A program made the translations under genes and the position numbers. Of a stretch of DNA of 24,206 nucleotides, positions 12,664-20,289 are shown piece after piece. The notes below the pieces were generated by a model. That model saw only the letters and a program-made list of their open reading frames with translations, ran no database searches and was not told the origin of the DNA. Location: NCBI GenBank assembly GCA_902158735.1, contig CABGHG010000009.1:1-24206 (forward strand). The letters run 5' to 3'. Source of the stretch: Candidatus Methanolliviera sp. GoM_oil (lineage in GTDB: Archaea; Halobacteriota; Methanoliparia; Methanoliparales; Methanoliparaceae). Position 1 is the stretch's first letter, and each line of letters opens with the position of its first letter.

Positions 12664-13398
12664 TTAGCTCATTACCTCTCTCGAAATCGGGCAAAAACAC
12701 TCCTTCCCAACGAGCTCACAGAAGCCCTTTATCGTAACTCCATAGAGGATTGCCTTAGTATTATATTTCTTTGCCCAAGATAACAAATTCCACACCGTGC
12801 CGTTCACAAGCGTGCTTCCGGTGATCAGTGCAACGTCTGCATCTCTTATCGTTTCCTCATTCTGTGTCCTTCCATCCAAGACCTTTCTGCCGAATTTGAT
12901 CTTTCCTATATTCTCCTCGTCCAAATCGGTGATCCAAACGTGCTCAAATGTTTCCGTTGTTGCCCTGACGTGGCCGGGCTGGTAACCGATATGGACAATC
13001 TTTGCATCCTCTCCAAACTCATCCAATATCTTAGGCGCAAGTATCTTTCCACATTCGATCGGCTCTTCATCTTTACAATGTATTGGATTCTTTAAGATGC
13101 CTATCAAGTTTAAAATAGCATTGAACGTGGCTATCGCGATCGCTCTTTCTCTTGAACCTCCAAAGATGCCCCTCAGAAGATCTTTCACCTTTCCTCGCGT
13201 ATTCGAGGGAATATCCGTAAATGCCTGCCCGACTCCTCCCAAGACGTATGCCTCCACCAGGAATTCTTTTCCCTTTGCCAGAACGAACTCCTTATCTGCG
13301 GATCCTATCGCCTCCACAGGTTTTAGCCATCTAACCTCTATATCCTCTTCAGCTATCTCTTTCAGTTCCTTTAGCATATCAATTTTAATATCCATCAT
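12664..13398 (-). CDS. DUF364-family protein (putative heavy-metal chelation domain)
   Basis: The 244-aa soluble protein has a second half that matches the Rossmann-like DUF364 domain: I-V-H-I-G-Y-Q-P-G-H-V, then T-D-L-D-E-E-N-I-G, D-A-D-V-A-L-I-T-G-S-T-L-V-N-G-T and a late cluster with C-E-L-V-G-K-E-C-F-C-P. The first half includes G-V-G-Q-A-F-T-D and A-T-F-N-A-I-L-N. DUF364 proteins commonly accompany FecCD-type importers in archaea and are suspected of handling metals or metal-chelate ligands. It is last in the operon and overlaps the preceding gene (ATGATG at the junction). The reaction, if any, is unknown. Confidence 0.75.
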   Translation of the reverse strand: MMDIKIDMLKELKEIAEEDIEVRWLKPVEAIGSADKEFVLAKGKEFLVEAYVLGGVGQAFTDIPSNTRGKVKDLLRGIFGGSRERAIAIATFNAILNLIGILKNPIHCKDEEPIECGKILAPKILDEFGEDAKIVHIGYQPGHVRATTETFEHVWITDLDEENIGKIKFGRKVLDGRTQNEETIRDADVALITGSTLVNGTVWNLLSWAKKYNTKAILYGVTIKGFCELVGKECFCPISREVMS

Positions 13399-14099
13399 CT
13401 CTGCATCACCAAAAATTCGAGCGAATCTTCAAATTGTTTAACCATACCTCCTCCCTGCACGATCTTCTTCATCATCCTCTCCTCATCAATCACCTTTATC
13501 CCCGCAATCATATCCACCCCATACTCGAATAAAACCGGTGACATAGGTGTAGAAGGCCCTAATACGATCGTATATCCATTGCTCAGCTCCAAAAGACGTT
13601 CGATGGACTTATTTATTATAGCAGAACTCGTTATGACGACGATATCTGCATTCGGAATCAGGTACTCACAAGCTGTATCCGGCAGATCGCCGGATCTGGG
13701 ATTTTTTTCTAAAATCCACAACTCATCTGCCCTATCTCTCAGAGTAGAGACCTTTGGAAAATGTCCCACCATTGCGATCTTCTTTCCATCCGCATTTTCA
13801 AGTAAAAAATCGAGTGTATTTAATTTTTTCCCTCTTGGCTCAATCAATGAATTTATCGCGGCTAAACCAATACCGGCCTCGATCATATTCCATGATTTAG
13901 CGTATTTCGCCAGTTCTATGGCCGTTTTTCCAGTAAGCTCACCCAAATCCTTAACACGGCTCTCGTGCATTGTCCCATAATTCTTCGCAACTCCGCAGTT
14001 TTTGCTCGAAACTCCGATCCATGCATAACCGACGTGCACATCTTTTACTTCTGTATCTTTATCGTTCAAATCCGAGATCAAATCTTCTATCAATTTCAT
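13395..14099 (-). CDS. DUF4213/DUF364-family protein
   Basis: The 234-aa product has an N-terminal DUF4213-like part (D-V-H-V-G-Y-A-W-I-G-V, G-I-G-L-A-A-I-N-S-L) and a DUF364 domain (K-I-A-M-V-G-H-F-P, A-D-I-V-V-I-T-S-S-A-I-I-N-K-S, V-L-G-P-S-T-P-M-S-P-V-L-F-E-Y-G). It is a paralogue of the next gene. AGGTGAT just upstream of ATG 14099 is its ribosome binding site and overlaps the ATPase stop, so the gene belongs to the transporter operon. A role in binding or processing the imported metal complex is inferred from context only. Confidence 0.8.
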   Translation of the reverse strand: MKLIEDLISDLNDKDTEVKDVHVGYAWIGVSSKNCGVAKNYGTMHESRVKDLGELTGKTAIELAKYAKSWNMIEAGIGLAAINSLIEPRGKKLNTLDFLLENADGKKIAMVGHFPKVSTLRDRADELWILEKNPRSGDLPDTACEYLIPNADIVVITSSAIINKSIERLLELSNGYTIVLGPSTPMSPVLFEYGVDMIAGIKVIDEERMMKKIVQGGGMVKQFEDSLEFLVMQR

Positions 14100-14103
14100 T
14101 ATA

Positions 14104-14898
14104 TCACCTATTCATCAGAGGGACACAAACCTTTCTTCCATTAGCCGCTCCATCGTTCACATAAACGATCTTTGCATCTACACCGTAGGCGCATTTAAGA
14201 TTCTCTTCTGTTATTACGTCATCTGGAATTCCCATATCTATAAACCCTCCCCCATTCATGACTGCCACCTTGCTTGAGACGAGAAATGCGTGGTCCGGGA
14301 AGTGTGAAGTCATTATAATGGATAATCCGGTGGAGGCAAATTTTTCTATTATCTCTAATATACGTATCTGATTTCCAAAATCTAGATGAGAAGTTGGTTC
14401 ATCCAGAAGCAAAATAGATGGTTGCTGAGCTAAAACCCTAGCGAAGAGGACAAGCTGTCTTTCACCGCCACTGATCTCCGTATAAGGCTTTTCTATTAGG
14501 TGAGAGATACCAAGCGTTCTAATGGCATCTTTTGCTATCTTGACGTCTTTTTCTGTGGGAGAAGAGAATAGACTAAGGTGAGGGGCCCTTCCCATAAGTA
14601 CTACATCCAGCACGGAGAAGGGAAAAGTTGGATTATGCATCTGGGGAATATAACCAATCTCTCTTGCCACATAAGTCTTCTTCAATGAATAAATATCCTC
14701 ACCGTTCAGGATTACGCTTCCTTCTTTAAGCTTTAGCATATTGTCTATACACTTGATTAGTGTGGACTTCCCCGTGCCGTTTGGTCCCAGGATGCAGAAG
14801 ATATCCCCCTTCCTTATAGAGAAACTGATATTCTCAAATATTTTATCTTTTTCATTGTATGAGAATGCCGCATCTTTTACTTTTATTACTTCTTTCAT
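14104..14898 (-). CDS. ABC transporter ATPase (FepC/BtuD type)
   Basis: The 264-aa nucleotide-binding subunit has Walker A G-P-N-G-T-G-K-S-T (38-46), Q-loop P-Q-M (85-87), signature I-S-G-G-E-R-Q (142-148), Walker B L-L-L-D-E-P (163-168) and switch His199. Unlike the btuD at 3063 it has no C-terminal extension. ATG 14898 overlaps the permease stop (ATGA); a TTG two codons earlier is less likely. It powers the permease at 14895..15968 for uptake of a metal chelate, haem-like or corrinoid ligand. Confidence 0.9.
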   Translation of the reverse strand: MKEVIKVKDAAFSYNEKDKIFENISFSIRKGDIFCILGPNGTGKSTLIKCIDNMLKLKEGSVILNGEDIYSLKKTYVAREIGYIPQMHNPTFPFSVLDVVLMGRAPHLSLFSSPTEKDVKIAKDAIRTLGISHLIEKPYTEISGGERQLVLFARVLAQQPSILLLDEPTSHLDFGNQIRILEIIEKFASTGLSIIMTSHFPDHAFLVSSKVAVMNGGGFIDMGIPDDVITEENLKCAYGVDAKIVYVNDGAANGRKVCVPLMNR

Positions 14899-15968
14899 GA
14901 CCAACCCATCTCACTCTTTCTTAAAAGATATACAAAGAACGGTGCCCCGACTATTGCCGTAAGAATACCAAGAGGAATCTCGGCAGTCGTTAATGTTCTT
15001 GCACAGTTATCCACCAGCAGAAGATAAAAAGCCCCGATGGAAACGCATGCCGGCAATAGTGCCTTATGATCTGGACCCACAAGCATCCTTCCAACGTGGG
15101 GTATAATAAGTCCTACCCATCCAATAATCCCACTGATACATACCGAAGACGCCGTTATTATTGTACAACATATAATGATGATTATTCTCAATTTTCTGGT
15201 ATTTACTCCAAGTGCTGAAGCTTCCTCATCGCCCATCGAGAGAACATTAATCCTCCATCTGATGAGCAGAAGGATAGCCATGCCAATCAGTATCGGTGCA
15301 GATACCATGAGTATATCCCTATTAGAGACCGATGATAGGCTGCCCATAAGCCAGAAGACGATAGCAGGAAGTTTTTCATAAGGGTCTGCCACGTATTTCG
15401 TAAGTGAGATCAAGGCAGAGAAGAGGGCTCCAACGGCAATGCCTGCTAATACCAGAACTAATGTTGACGTGCCTCTAACCATCTTGCTTATCCCATAAGT
15501 CATACCTACAGCAATTAGACCAAAGAGCAAGGCAGAGATCTGTATCATAAACGGGTTGCCCGAGAAAAGGATGGCCATGGCGGCACCAAATCCCGCACCG
15601 GAGGCAACACCCAGGATCTGGGGGGAGACGAGCGGATTTCTAAAAAGCCCCTGAAAGGATGCGCCGGATACAGATAGTCCTGACCCAATCAGCATGGCGG
15701 CCACTATCCTGGGCAATCTTATCCGAAAGACCACCGTATCTAATACAGCGGGCCATGTGTGCTCAATGGGTAAAAACTTTGATGCCAAGACTACAATAAC
15801 CTCCGGTGGTGATATAGGGTATCTGCCGAGGAGAAAAGATACGAAGAAGAGAGAAACTGGCAGTAAGACCAAAATGAGATTTATAGATACTCTCCTTAGA
15901 AGCCCCTTCTTTATAATAACTTCCTCATCGTTCGGATCGTGATAGGATTTTGAAGGATACCCCTTCAT
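14895..15968 (-). CDS. ABC transporter permease (FecCD family)
   Basis: The 357-aa polytopic membrane protein begins with about 30 charged residues before the first membrane segment. Family motifs: R-I-R-L-P-R-I-V-A-A-M-L-I-G, S-G-A-S-F-Q-G-L-F-R-N-P-L-V-S-P-Q-I-L-G, G-V-A-S-G-A-G-F-G-A, G-I-I-G-W-V-G-L-I-I-P-H-V-G-R and D-N-C-A-R-T. ATG 15968 is chosen because it overlaps the methyltransferase TGA and follows GGTGGGAG; an in-frame start eight codons upstream lacks this. It partners with the adjacent ATPase and the three binding proteins upstream in the operon. Confidence 0.92.
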   Translation of the reverse strand: MKGYPSKSYHDPNDEEVIIKKGLLRRVSINLILVLLPVSLFFVSFLLGRYPISPPEVIVVLASKFLPIEHTWPAVLDTVVFRIRLPRIVAAMLIGSGLSVSGASFQGLFRNPLVSPQILGVASGAGFGAAMAILFSGNPFMIQISALLFGLIAVGMTYGISKMVRGTSTLVLVLAGIAVGALFSALISLTKYVADPYEKLPAIVFWLMGSLSSVSNRDILMVSAPILIGMAILLLIRWRINVLSMGDEEASALGVNTRKLRIIIIICCTIITASSVCISGIIGWVGLIIPHVGRMLVGPDHKALLPACVSIGAFYLLLVDNCARTLTTAEIPLGILTAIVGAPFFVYLLRKSEMGWS

Positions 15969-16774
15969 TTCTCCCACCAGATCAAAGCCCATCTCGACCT
16001 CTCGTTGGGGGCCTCTAATGTGCCTTCATCAGTCTCCACAAGATTCTCCACCAGATAGTCCTTCAGTATCTTCTCTTCTTCATCGCTCAAATCACTGATC
16101 TTCCATCGCCAATCATCAATTGTATCCTCAAGATCTCGATAACATATCCTGCTTTTACATTCGATAAGTTCCACATTGGCATGTATTCCCATCTGATAGA
16201 GAATGTTGTATATGTAGATATATCCGGGATATTCGTGATATTCTCTTCCAAGCGTCTTATAAACGCCACTATCGAATTTTCTCTCGCTCGCCTTCCAGGT
16301 TACATAAGCATACCTTTTAGCGATGCGATTCATCTTCGTTAATTCTTCTTTCAGGTCTAACGTGACGCCCAATGAACGGGAGGCGATCACAAGATCATAC
16401 TCATCTATATCTTTATCTATACCAACATCCTGCCAGGATCTATTTAGGCATGTTATATTGGATAGATCCTCCTTCATCGCATTCTCTCTCAAAAATCTTA
16501 GCATCTCCTTTGAAACATCTAAAGCGGTAACATGCTTTACTTTCTTTGCTATTGGTATTGCAAGTGATCCAGTTCCACAACCTATATCCAGAACAGTCCA
16601 ATTCTGATTAAGTTTAATCCTCTGCATCACTTTCTCTGAATAATCATCTCTCTTCGTCCATTCATCCATTCTTTTTGCAAGATCATCCCATTGTTTCACC
16701 TTTTCATGCTTTCCAGAGACTTTCTTCATCTCCTCCTTCCACATTTCGTTCCAGTCGATTTGATTTAGTTCCAT
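15965..16774 (-). CDS. SAM-dependent methyltransferase in transporter operon
   Basis: The 269-aa class I methyltransferase has motif I V-L-D-I-G-C-G-T-G-S-L-A-I-P (about 60-73) and an acidic strand-2 end V-T-A-L-D-V-S. There is no signal peptide, so it acts in the cytosol. It ends R-W-A-L-I-W-W-E-K. It sits between the binding protein (7 bases away) and the permease (4-base overlap), so it is made together with the importer. The substrate cannot be told; the imported ligand is an attractive guess. It is not closely related to the methyltransferase at 22038. A matching C-terminal remnant lies at 17826-17879. Confidence 0.8.
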   Translation of the reverse strand: MELNQIDWNEMWKEEMKKVSGKHEKVKQWDDLAKRMDEWTKRDDYSEKVMQRIKLNQNWTVLDIGCGTGSLAIPIAKKVKHVTALDVSKEMLRFLRENAMKEDLSNITCLNRSWQDVGIDKDIDEYDLVIASRSLGVTLDLKEELTKMNRIAKRYAYVTWKASERKFDSGVYKTLGREYHEYPGYIYIYNILYQMGIHANVELIECKSRICYRDLEDTIDDWRWKISDLSDEEEKILKDYLVENLVETDEGTLEAPNERSRWALIWWEK

Positions 16775-16781
16775 TAAGATT

Positions 16782-17825
16782 TCACCTTAAAATTTGAGCG
16801 ATCTCCTCATCGGTGATGGTATAATTGTAGAACTTTGAATAGAATGTCTTCATCTCCTCTGCCATGTTGAAGTGAACTTCTTCGGGATACAATTTGTTGG
16901 ATAACCACATCGTACCAAGAATTGACTCTGGAACAGGCATGTCCCATGCCTCAATATATCTGGGTATCCTGTACACTCTACAATTTTTGACTGCGTTTAT
17001 CTGCTGCCATCTCGGATTAGATAAGATATCATCTACAGAATCACTGCAGTATGAAACCACCACGATCACATCTGGATTCCACCTCAATATCTGCTCGATG
17101 GAGACCGTCTTCCAACCACCCATAAGACTTCCGGCAACATTGATGCCTCCGGCATCTTCTATCAGATAACTCTGATACCAGTCTCCTCCTGCTGTAGTCA
17201 ATTTATCCGGTACGGCCACATAGACCTTCATCTTCTCATCTTCTGGAATCTGGGTATTACTCCGTATATACTCCATCTTCTTATCATAAAAAGATGCGAA
17301 ATCTTCTGCTTCTTTCTCTTTGCCGAGAACGTCTCCAATAAGCCGCACACTCTCAGCGAGTAATTCTGGACTTTCTGGATAGATACAGACAAGAGGAATG
17401 CCTGCTTCTTCCATCTTTTTATTGTATCCTGTCCATTTTGTCCCTGCCTTTGATAAAACTACATCAGGTTTCAATGATAGAATTTCTTCTATGTTTAGCC
17501 CTTCAGGACCCATTGGTGCTGGCATATTCTTTATTTTGGGATATATTTCCTCCATCTTTTTTCTACCCATCTTAAGAGTGATACCTACCAATTTATCCTG
17601 TCCGTGAACGACAAATACGGCTTGGGTTGCCATTGGGTTTACCGAAACAATCCTCTCCACCGTTGCCGGTATCTCAACAGTTCTTCCTGCCATATCGGTG
17701 ATCATTCTCGTCTCAGCCTTTTGAGTAGTCTCTAATCTCTCTTGACTTACGTACCAAACACCAATACTCGCCACAACCGCAACGATTGCGACCAGAGCCA
17801 AAATCTTGAGTTTTTTATTCTTCAT
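16782..17825 (-). CDS. Membrane-anchored substrate-binding protein 1 of the FecCD importer
   Basis: The 347-aa binding protein has a single N-terminal membrane segment (K-I-L-A-L-V-A-I-V-A-V-V-A-S-I-G-V-W-Y-V) without lipobox, then I-T-D-M-A-G-R-T-V-E-I-P, the standard opening of iron/corrinoid chelate-binding proteins. Later blocks are L-K-P-D-V-V-L, G-D-V-L-G-K-E-K-E-A (linker helix) and W-N-P-D-V-I-V-V with V-K-N-C-R-V-Y-R-I-P. It ends with the F-Y-S-K-F-Y-N-Y-T-I-T-D-E-E motif shared by its two neighbours. GGTGAAG six bases before the ATG is the ribosome binding site. The ligand is unknown. Confidence 0.88.
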   Translation of the reverse strand: MKNKKLKILALVAIVAVVASIGVWYVSQERLETTQKAETRMITDMAGRTVEIPATVERIVSVNPMATQAVFVVHGQDKLVGITLKMGRKKMEEIYPKIKNMPAPMGPEGLNIEEILSLKPDVVLSKAGTKWTGYNKKMEEAGIPLVCIYPESPELLAESVRLIGDVLGKEKEAEDFASFYDKKMEYIRSNTQIPEDEKMKVYVAVPDKLTTAGGDWYQSYLIEDAGGINVAGSLMGGWKTVSIEQILRWNPDVIVVVSYCSDSVDDILSNPRWQQINAVKNCRVYRIPRYIEAWDMPVPESILGTMWLSNKLYPEEVHFNMAEEMKTFYSKFYNYTITDEEIAQILR

Positions 17826-17879
17826 TTAAATCTTCACCTTTTTCCACCAGATCAATACCATCTCAATAGTTGGTCTCCA
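17826..17879 (-). pseudogene. Possible C-terminal remnant of a methyltransferase gene
   Basis: The codons directly after the stop of binding protein 2 read W-R-P-T-I-E-M-V-L-I-W-W-K-K-V-K-I, then stop. Their L-I-W-W-K core matches the C-terminus of the operon's methyltransferase (R-W-A-L-I-W-W-E-K), and the DNA around it (TTGATCTGGTGG) is shared. The stretch now provides the ribosome binding site of binding protein 1. It suggests that a methyltransferase gene once sat here, but the match is short and could be chance. Confidence 0.4.
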
Positions 17880-18998
17880 TTACTTGCCCCAACCTTGCAA
17901 GGCATGCTCCGCATCCTCAACGGAGAGATTGTAATCATAAAACTTTTTGAAGTACTCCTGCATCTCCTTAACCATGTCAACATCTTTGAACATGTCAGGG
18001 TGGAGCTGTTTTGCCAGCCATAAGTAGTACACTGGTTTGCTACTTGCCTTGTCTAAGAAGAACACGCCCGAAGGTATACGATATATCCTGTGGTTCTTAA
18101 CGGCAGGGATAGATGCCCAGTCGGGGTCATTTGAAATTGCCTTGATCATTTCGTTAGGTTTTCCGCCGTGATTATCGATGATTATCACATCTGGATGCCA
18201 TGCTAATACCTGTTCTAAGGAAACCTCGGGGAACTTACCCCCCTTAATGTCAGCGCCAACATCAACGCCGCCGCACAGTTCAACAACAAAGTCATGCCCA
18301 CTCCCACTTCCCCATGTTGTTAGTGGATTAGTGCCCCAGCTGTTACCGATATAGACTCTGGTACGATTAGCATCAGAGATATTCTCTGTCCGTGACCTTA
18401 TAAACTGTACCTTTTCCTCATAGTACCGGCACCATTCCTCCGCTTTTGCCGCTGAGGTTTTACCTCCCAAGAGATTAGCCACACGGCGGATCAGCTTTTC
18501 TTGTTCTGCAATCTCCTCATCCATTGTATGAGGACTAGCTTTAGACCAGAGAACGAAACAGGGGATGCCGGCGTTTTCAAACTGCTTGACAGTCTTCGGG
18601 ATATAGTAGTAGATGACCACATCCAAATCAGCGTTGATGAATTCCTCTATATTTATTACTGATTTAGGCCCAGATGTAAGGGTTAAATCGGTAGAATAAT
18701 TCTTCAAATCTGGATTGGTAAGATTGGCTAAGGGATAGGCATCGCGGTGGTCTTTACGCACCTCGACAATCTGATCCTTGCCGCCTAGCATGAACACCGT
18801 CTCATAGGATGGCCCTGGCATACAGGCAATTCTCTTTACATTGAGCGGTACTTTGACTTGACGGTCGTACATGTCGGTTATCGTTCTTGTCTTTTGAGGA
18901 TTTTCTAATCTTTCTTGACTTACATACCAGGCACCAATACCTGCCACAACCACAACGATTGCAACCAGAGCCAAAATTTTGATTTTTTTATCCTTCAT
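17880..18998 (-). CDS. Membrane-anchored substrate-binding protein 2
   Basis: The 372-aa paralogue of its neighbours has an almost identical membrane anchor (K-I-L-A-L-V-A-I-V-V-V-V-A-G-I-G-A-W-Y-V) and then I-T-D-M-Y-D-R-Q-V-K-V-P, but a clearly different body, with G-P-S-Y-E-T-V-F-M-L-G-G-K-D at the first ligand loop and a distinctive G-S-G-S-G-H-D-F-V-V-E-L-C-G-G. It ends near Y-F-K-K-F-Y-D-Y-N-L-S. ATG 18998 follows GGTGAT and overlaps the end of binding protein 3; an in-frame GTG three codons upstream is less likely. Different ligand loops suggest a different but related ligand delivered to the same permease. Confidence 0.86.
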   Translation of the reverse strand: MKDKKIKILALVAIVVVVAGIGAWYVSQERLENPQKTRTITDMYDRQVKVPLNVKRIACMPGPSYETVFMLGGKDQIVEVRKDHRDAYPLANLTNPDLKNYSTDLTLTSGPKSVINIEEFINADLDVVIYYYIPKTVKQFENAGIPCFVLWSKASPHTMDEEIAEQEKLIRRVANLLGGKTSAAKAEEWCRYYEEKVQFIRSRTENISDANRTRVYIGNSWGTNPLTTWGSGSGHDFVVELCGGVDVGADIKGGKFPEVSLEQVLAWHPDVIIIDNHGGKPNEMIKAISNDPDWASIPAVKNHRIYRIPSGVFFLDKASSKPVYYLWLAKQLHPDMFKDVDMVKEMQEYFKKFYDYNLSVEDAEHALQGWGK

Positions 18999-20088
18999 TT
19001 TTATCACCTTTTCCCGGATTTAGAATATCATAAACTTCTTCATCTGTAAGATCGTAATGATAGAATTTTGAATAGAACTCCTTTGTTAGACTATTAAGGT
19101 CTAAATCCTCAAATCTTTCGGGGTATAATATTTTTGCCGTCCACGGTATTCCAATGATCCTATTTGCACCATGAGGACGGTCAAACCAGCAGAATGGAGC
19201 ATCCGGCGTAAGGTGCACCTCACGGTTTTTGACTGCCGTTACATTCTGCCACAGAGGGTTTGAGAACGCATTCTTGTAGAAGATAGGGTCTCTAGCTATG
19301 ATCACATCTGGATCCCACTTTAGCACCTGCTCTATAGAGACTTCTCTCATGCCCATACCTTTCTTTAAAGGGCATTTAGCAACATTGATGCCACCGCATA
19401 GCTCTATCAGCTGAGAGTGGGTAGAGCCTTTTGGGTCTGTCATCAAACCTTGAGGTCCTTCGGCATAGTAAACCCTCTTCTTTTCACTTTCGGGGATCTG
19501 TGATACTTGTGTAGTAACATCATCCGTTATTTTGTTATAGAAAGATATCAACTCTGCTGCCTTTTCTTCTTCCCCCAATATTTCCCCCAAGAATCTGATT
19601 GGTGCTTCATTGGCCGTGATATCGGTGGTGGCCGTTACGCATACAACAGGAATCTCGCCAAATTTTTGTTGTCTTTCTATTATCGTAGTGTTTAGGTCTC
19701 CTTGGGTGGTAAACCCCTCTAAGACTATATCTGGATTCATTGATATCATATTCTCATAATTAGCGCTTTGCTTACCAAACCAACCCCCCACAACAGGAAG
19801 ATTTAGATATTTGGAAGACATATAACTTTCATCAGGCTTAAAATTCCACCCCATCAATTTGTCTGGAGCCAGCATATACACAATCATGGTTGTTGGAGGA
19901 GAAGTGCCTATAACCCTGTTCACTTCCACAGGTATCTCAACCGTTCTTCCTGCCATATCGGTGATCGTTCTCGTCTCTTTTGTGGTGGATTCTATGCCCT
20001 GTTGACTCGTATAAACATAGGCACCAATACTCGCCACAACCACAACGATTGCAACCAAAGCCAAAATTTTGAGTTTTTTATCTATCAT
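18988..20088 (-). CDS. Membrane-anchored substrate-binding protein 3, first gene of the importer operon
   Basis: The 366-aa binding protein has a membrane anchor like the next two (K-I-L-A-L-V-A-I-V-V-V-V-A-S-I-G) and I-T-D-M-A-G-R-T-V-E-I-P. Distinct blocks are P-P-T-T-M-I-V-Y-M-L-A-P-D-K-L, N-P-D-I-V-L-E-G-F, E-L-C-G-G-I-N-V-A-K and C-W-F-D-R-P-H-G-A-N-R-I-I-G-I-P-W, the last typical of archaeal chelate-binding proteins, ending F-Y-S-K-F-Y-H-Y-D-L-T-D-E-E. The ribosome binding site AAGGAAG precedes the ATG. It opens the operon behind the promoter at 20210-20232. Confidence 0.88.
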   Translation of the reverse strand: MIDKKLKILALVAIVVVVASIGAYVYTSQQGIESTTKETRTITDMAGRTVEIPVEVNRVIGTSPPTTMIVYMLAPDKLMGWNFKPDESYMSSKYLNLPVVGGWFGKQSANYENMISMNPDIVLEGFTTQGDLNTTIIERQQKFGEIPVVCVTATTDITANEAPIRFLGEILGEEEKAAELISFYNKITDDVTTQVSQIPESEKKRVYYAEGPQGLMTDPKGSTHSQLIELCGGINVAKCPLKKGMGMREVSIEQVLKWDPDVIIARDPIFYKNAFSNPLWQNVTAVKNREVHLTPDAPFCWFDRPHGANRIIGIPWTAKILYPERFEDLDLNSLTKEFYSKFYHYDLTDEEVYDILNPGKGDKNEG

Positions 20089-20109
20089 TTTTATATACTT
20101 CCTTTGGTA

Positions 20110-20193
20110 TCAATCTTTTCGCATTTGAATCATTAAGTCTCCCAACTCTTCTGTTATCCCTGATAGAATGTGCAAGTATCCATGACCCTTCAT
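20110..20193 (-). CDS. Possible 27-aa leaderless upstream ORF
   Basis: ATG 20193 lies about 25-28 bases downstream of the minus-strand TATA box, where transcription should begin. It opens 27 codons (M-K-G-H-G-Y-L-H-I-L-S-G-I-T-E-E-L-G-D-L, then M-I-Q-M-R-K-D) ending 21 bases before the binding-protein ATG. It could be a leader peptide or a chance ORF. No family is recognised. Confidence 0.25.
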   Translation of the reverse strand: MKGHGYLHILSGITEELGDLMIQMRKD

Positions 20194-20209
20194 GTTTTTC
20201 AACGGTGGA

Positions 20210-20232
20210 TTTTTTATATAAAAAAACTTTCC
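20210..20232 (-). promoter_or_regulatory. BRE/TATA promoter of the three-binding-protein operon
   Basis: On the minus strand GGAAAG (20232-20227) is followed by a long TTTATATA-containing A/T run (20226-20210), an excellent BRE plus TATA. The predicted start is near 20193. The 22-base motif at 20243-20264 sits directly upstream of this promoter. Confidence 0.6.
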
Positions 20233-20242
20233 TTTTTTAAAA

Positions 20243-20264
20243 AGTAAAACAAAAATATTTGATA
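20243..20264. promoter_or_regulatory. 22-base motif shared with the tfx upstream region
   Basis: The plus-strand sequence AGTAAAACAAAAATATTTGA plus TA differs by one base from the copy at 23031-23052. It lies 11 bases upstream of the BRE of the importer operon, a position suited to an activator or repressor site. It also lies just beyond the 3' end of the radical SAM gene. Confidence 0.5.
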
Positions 20265-20289
20265 TAGAAGAGATAGGAAGATAAAGGTT

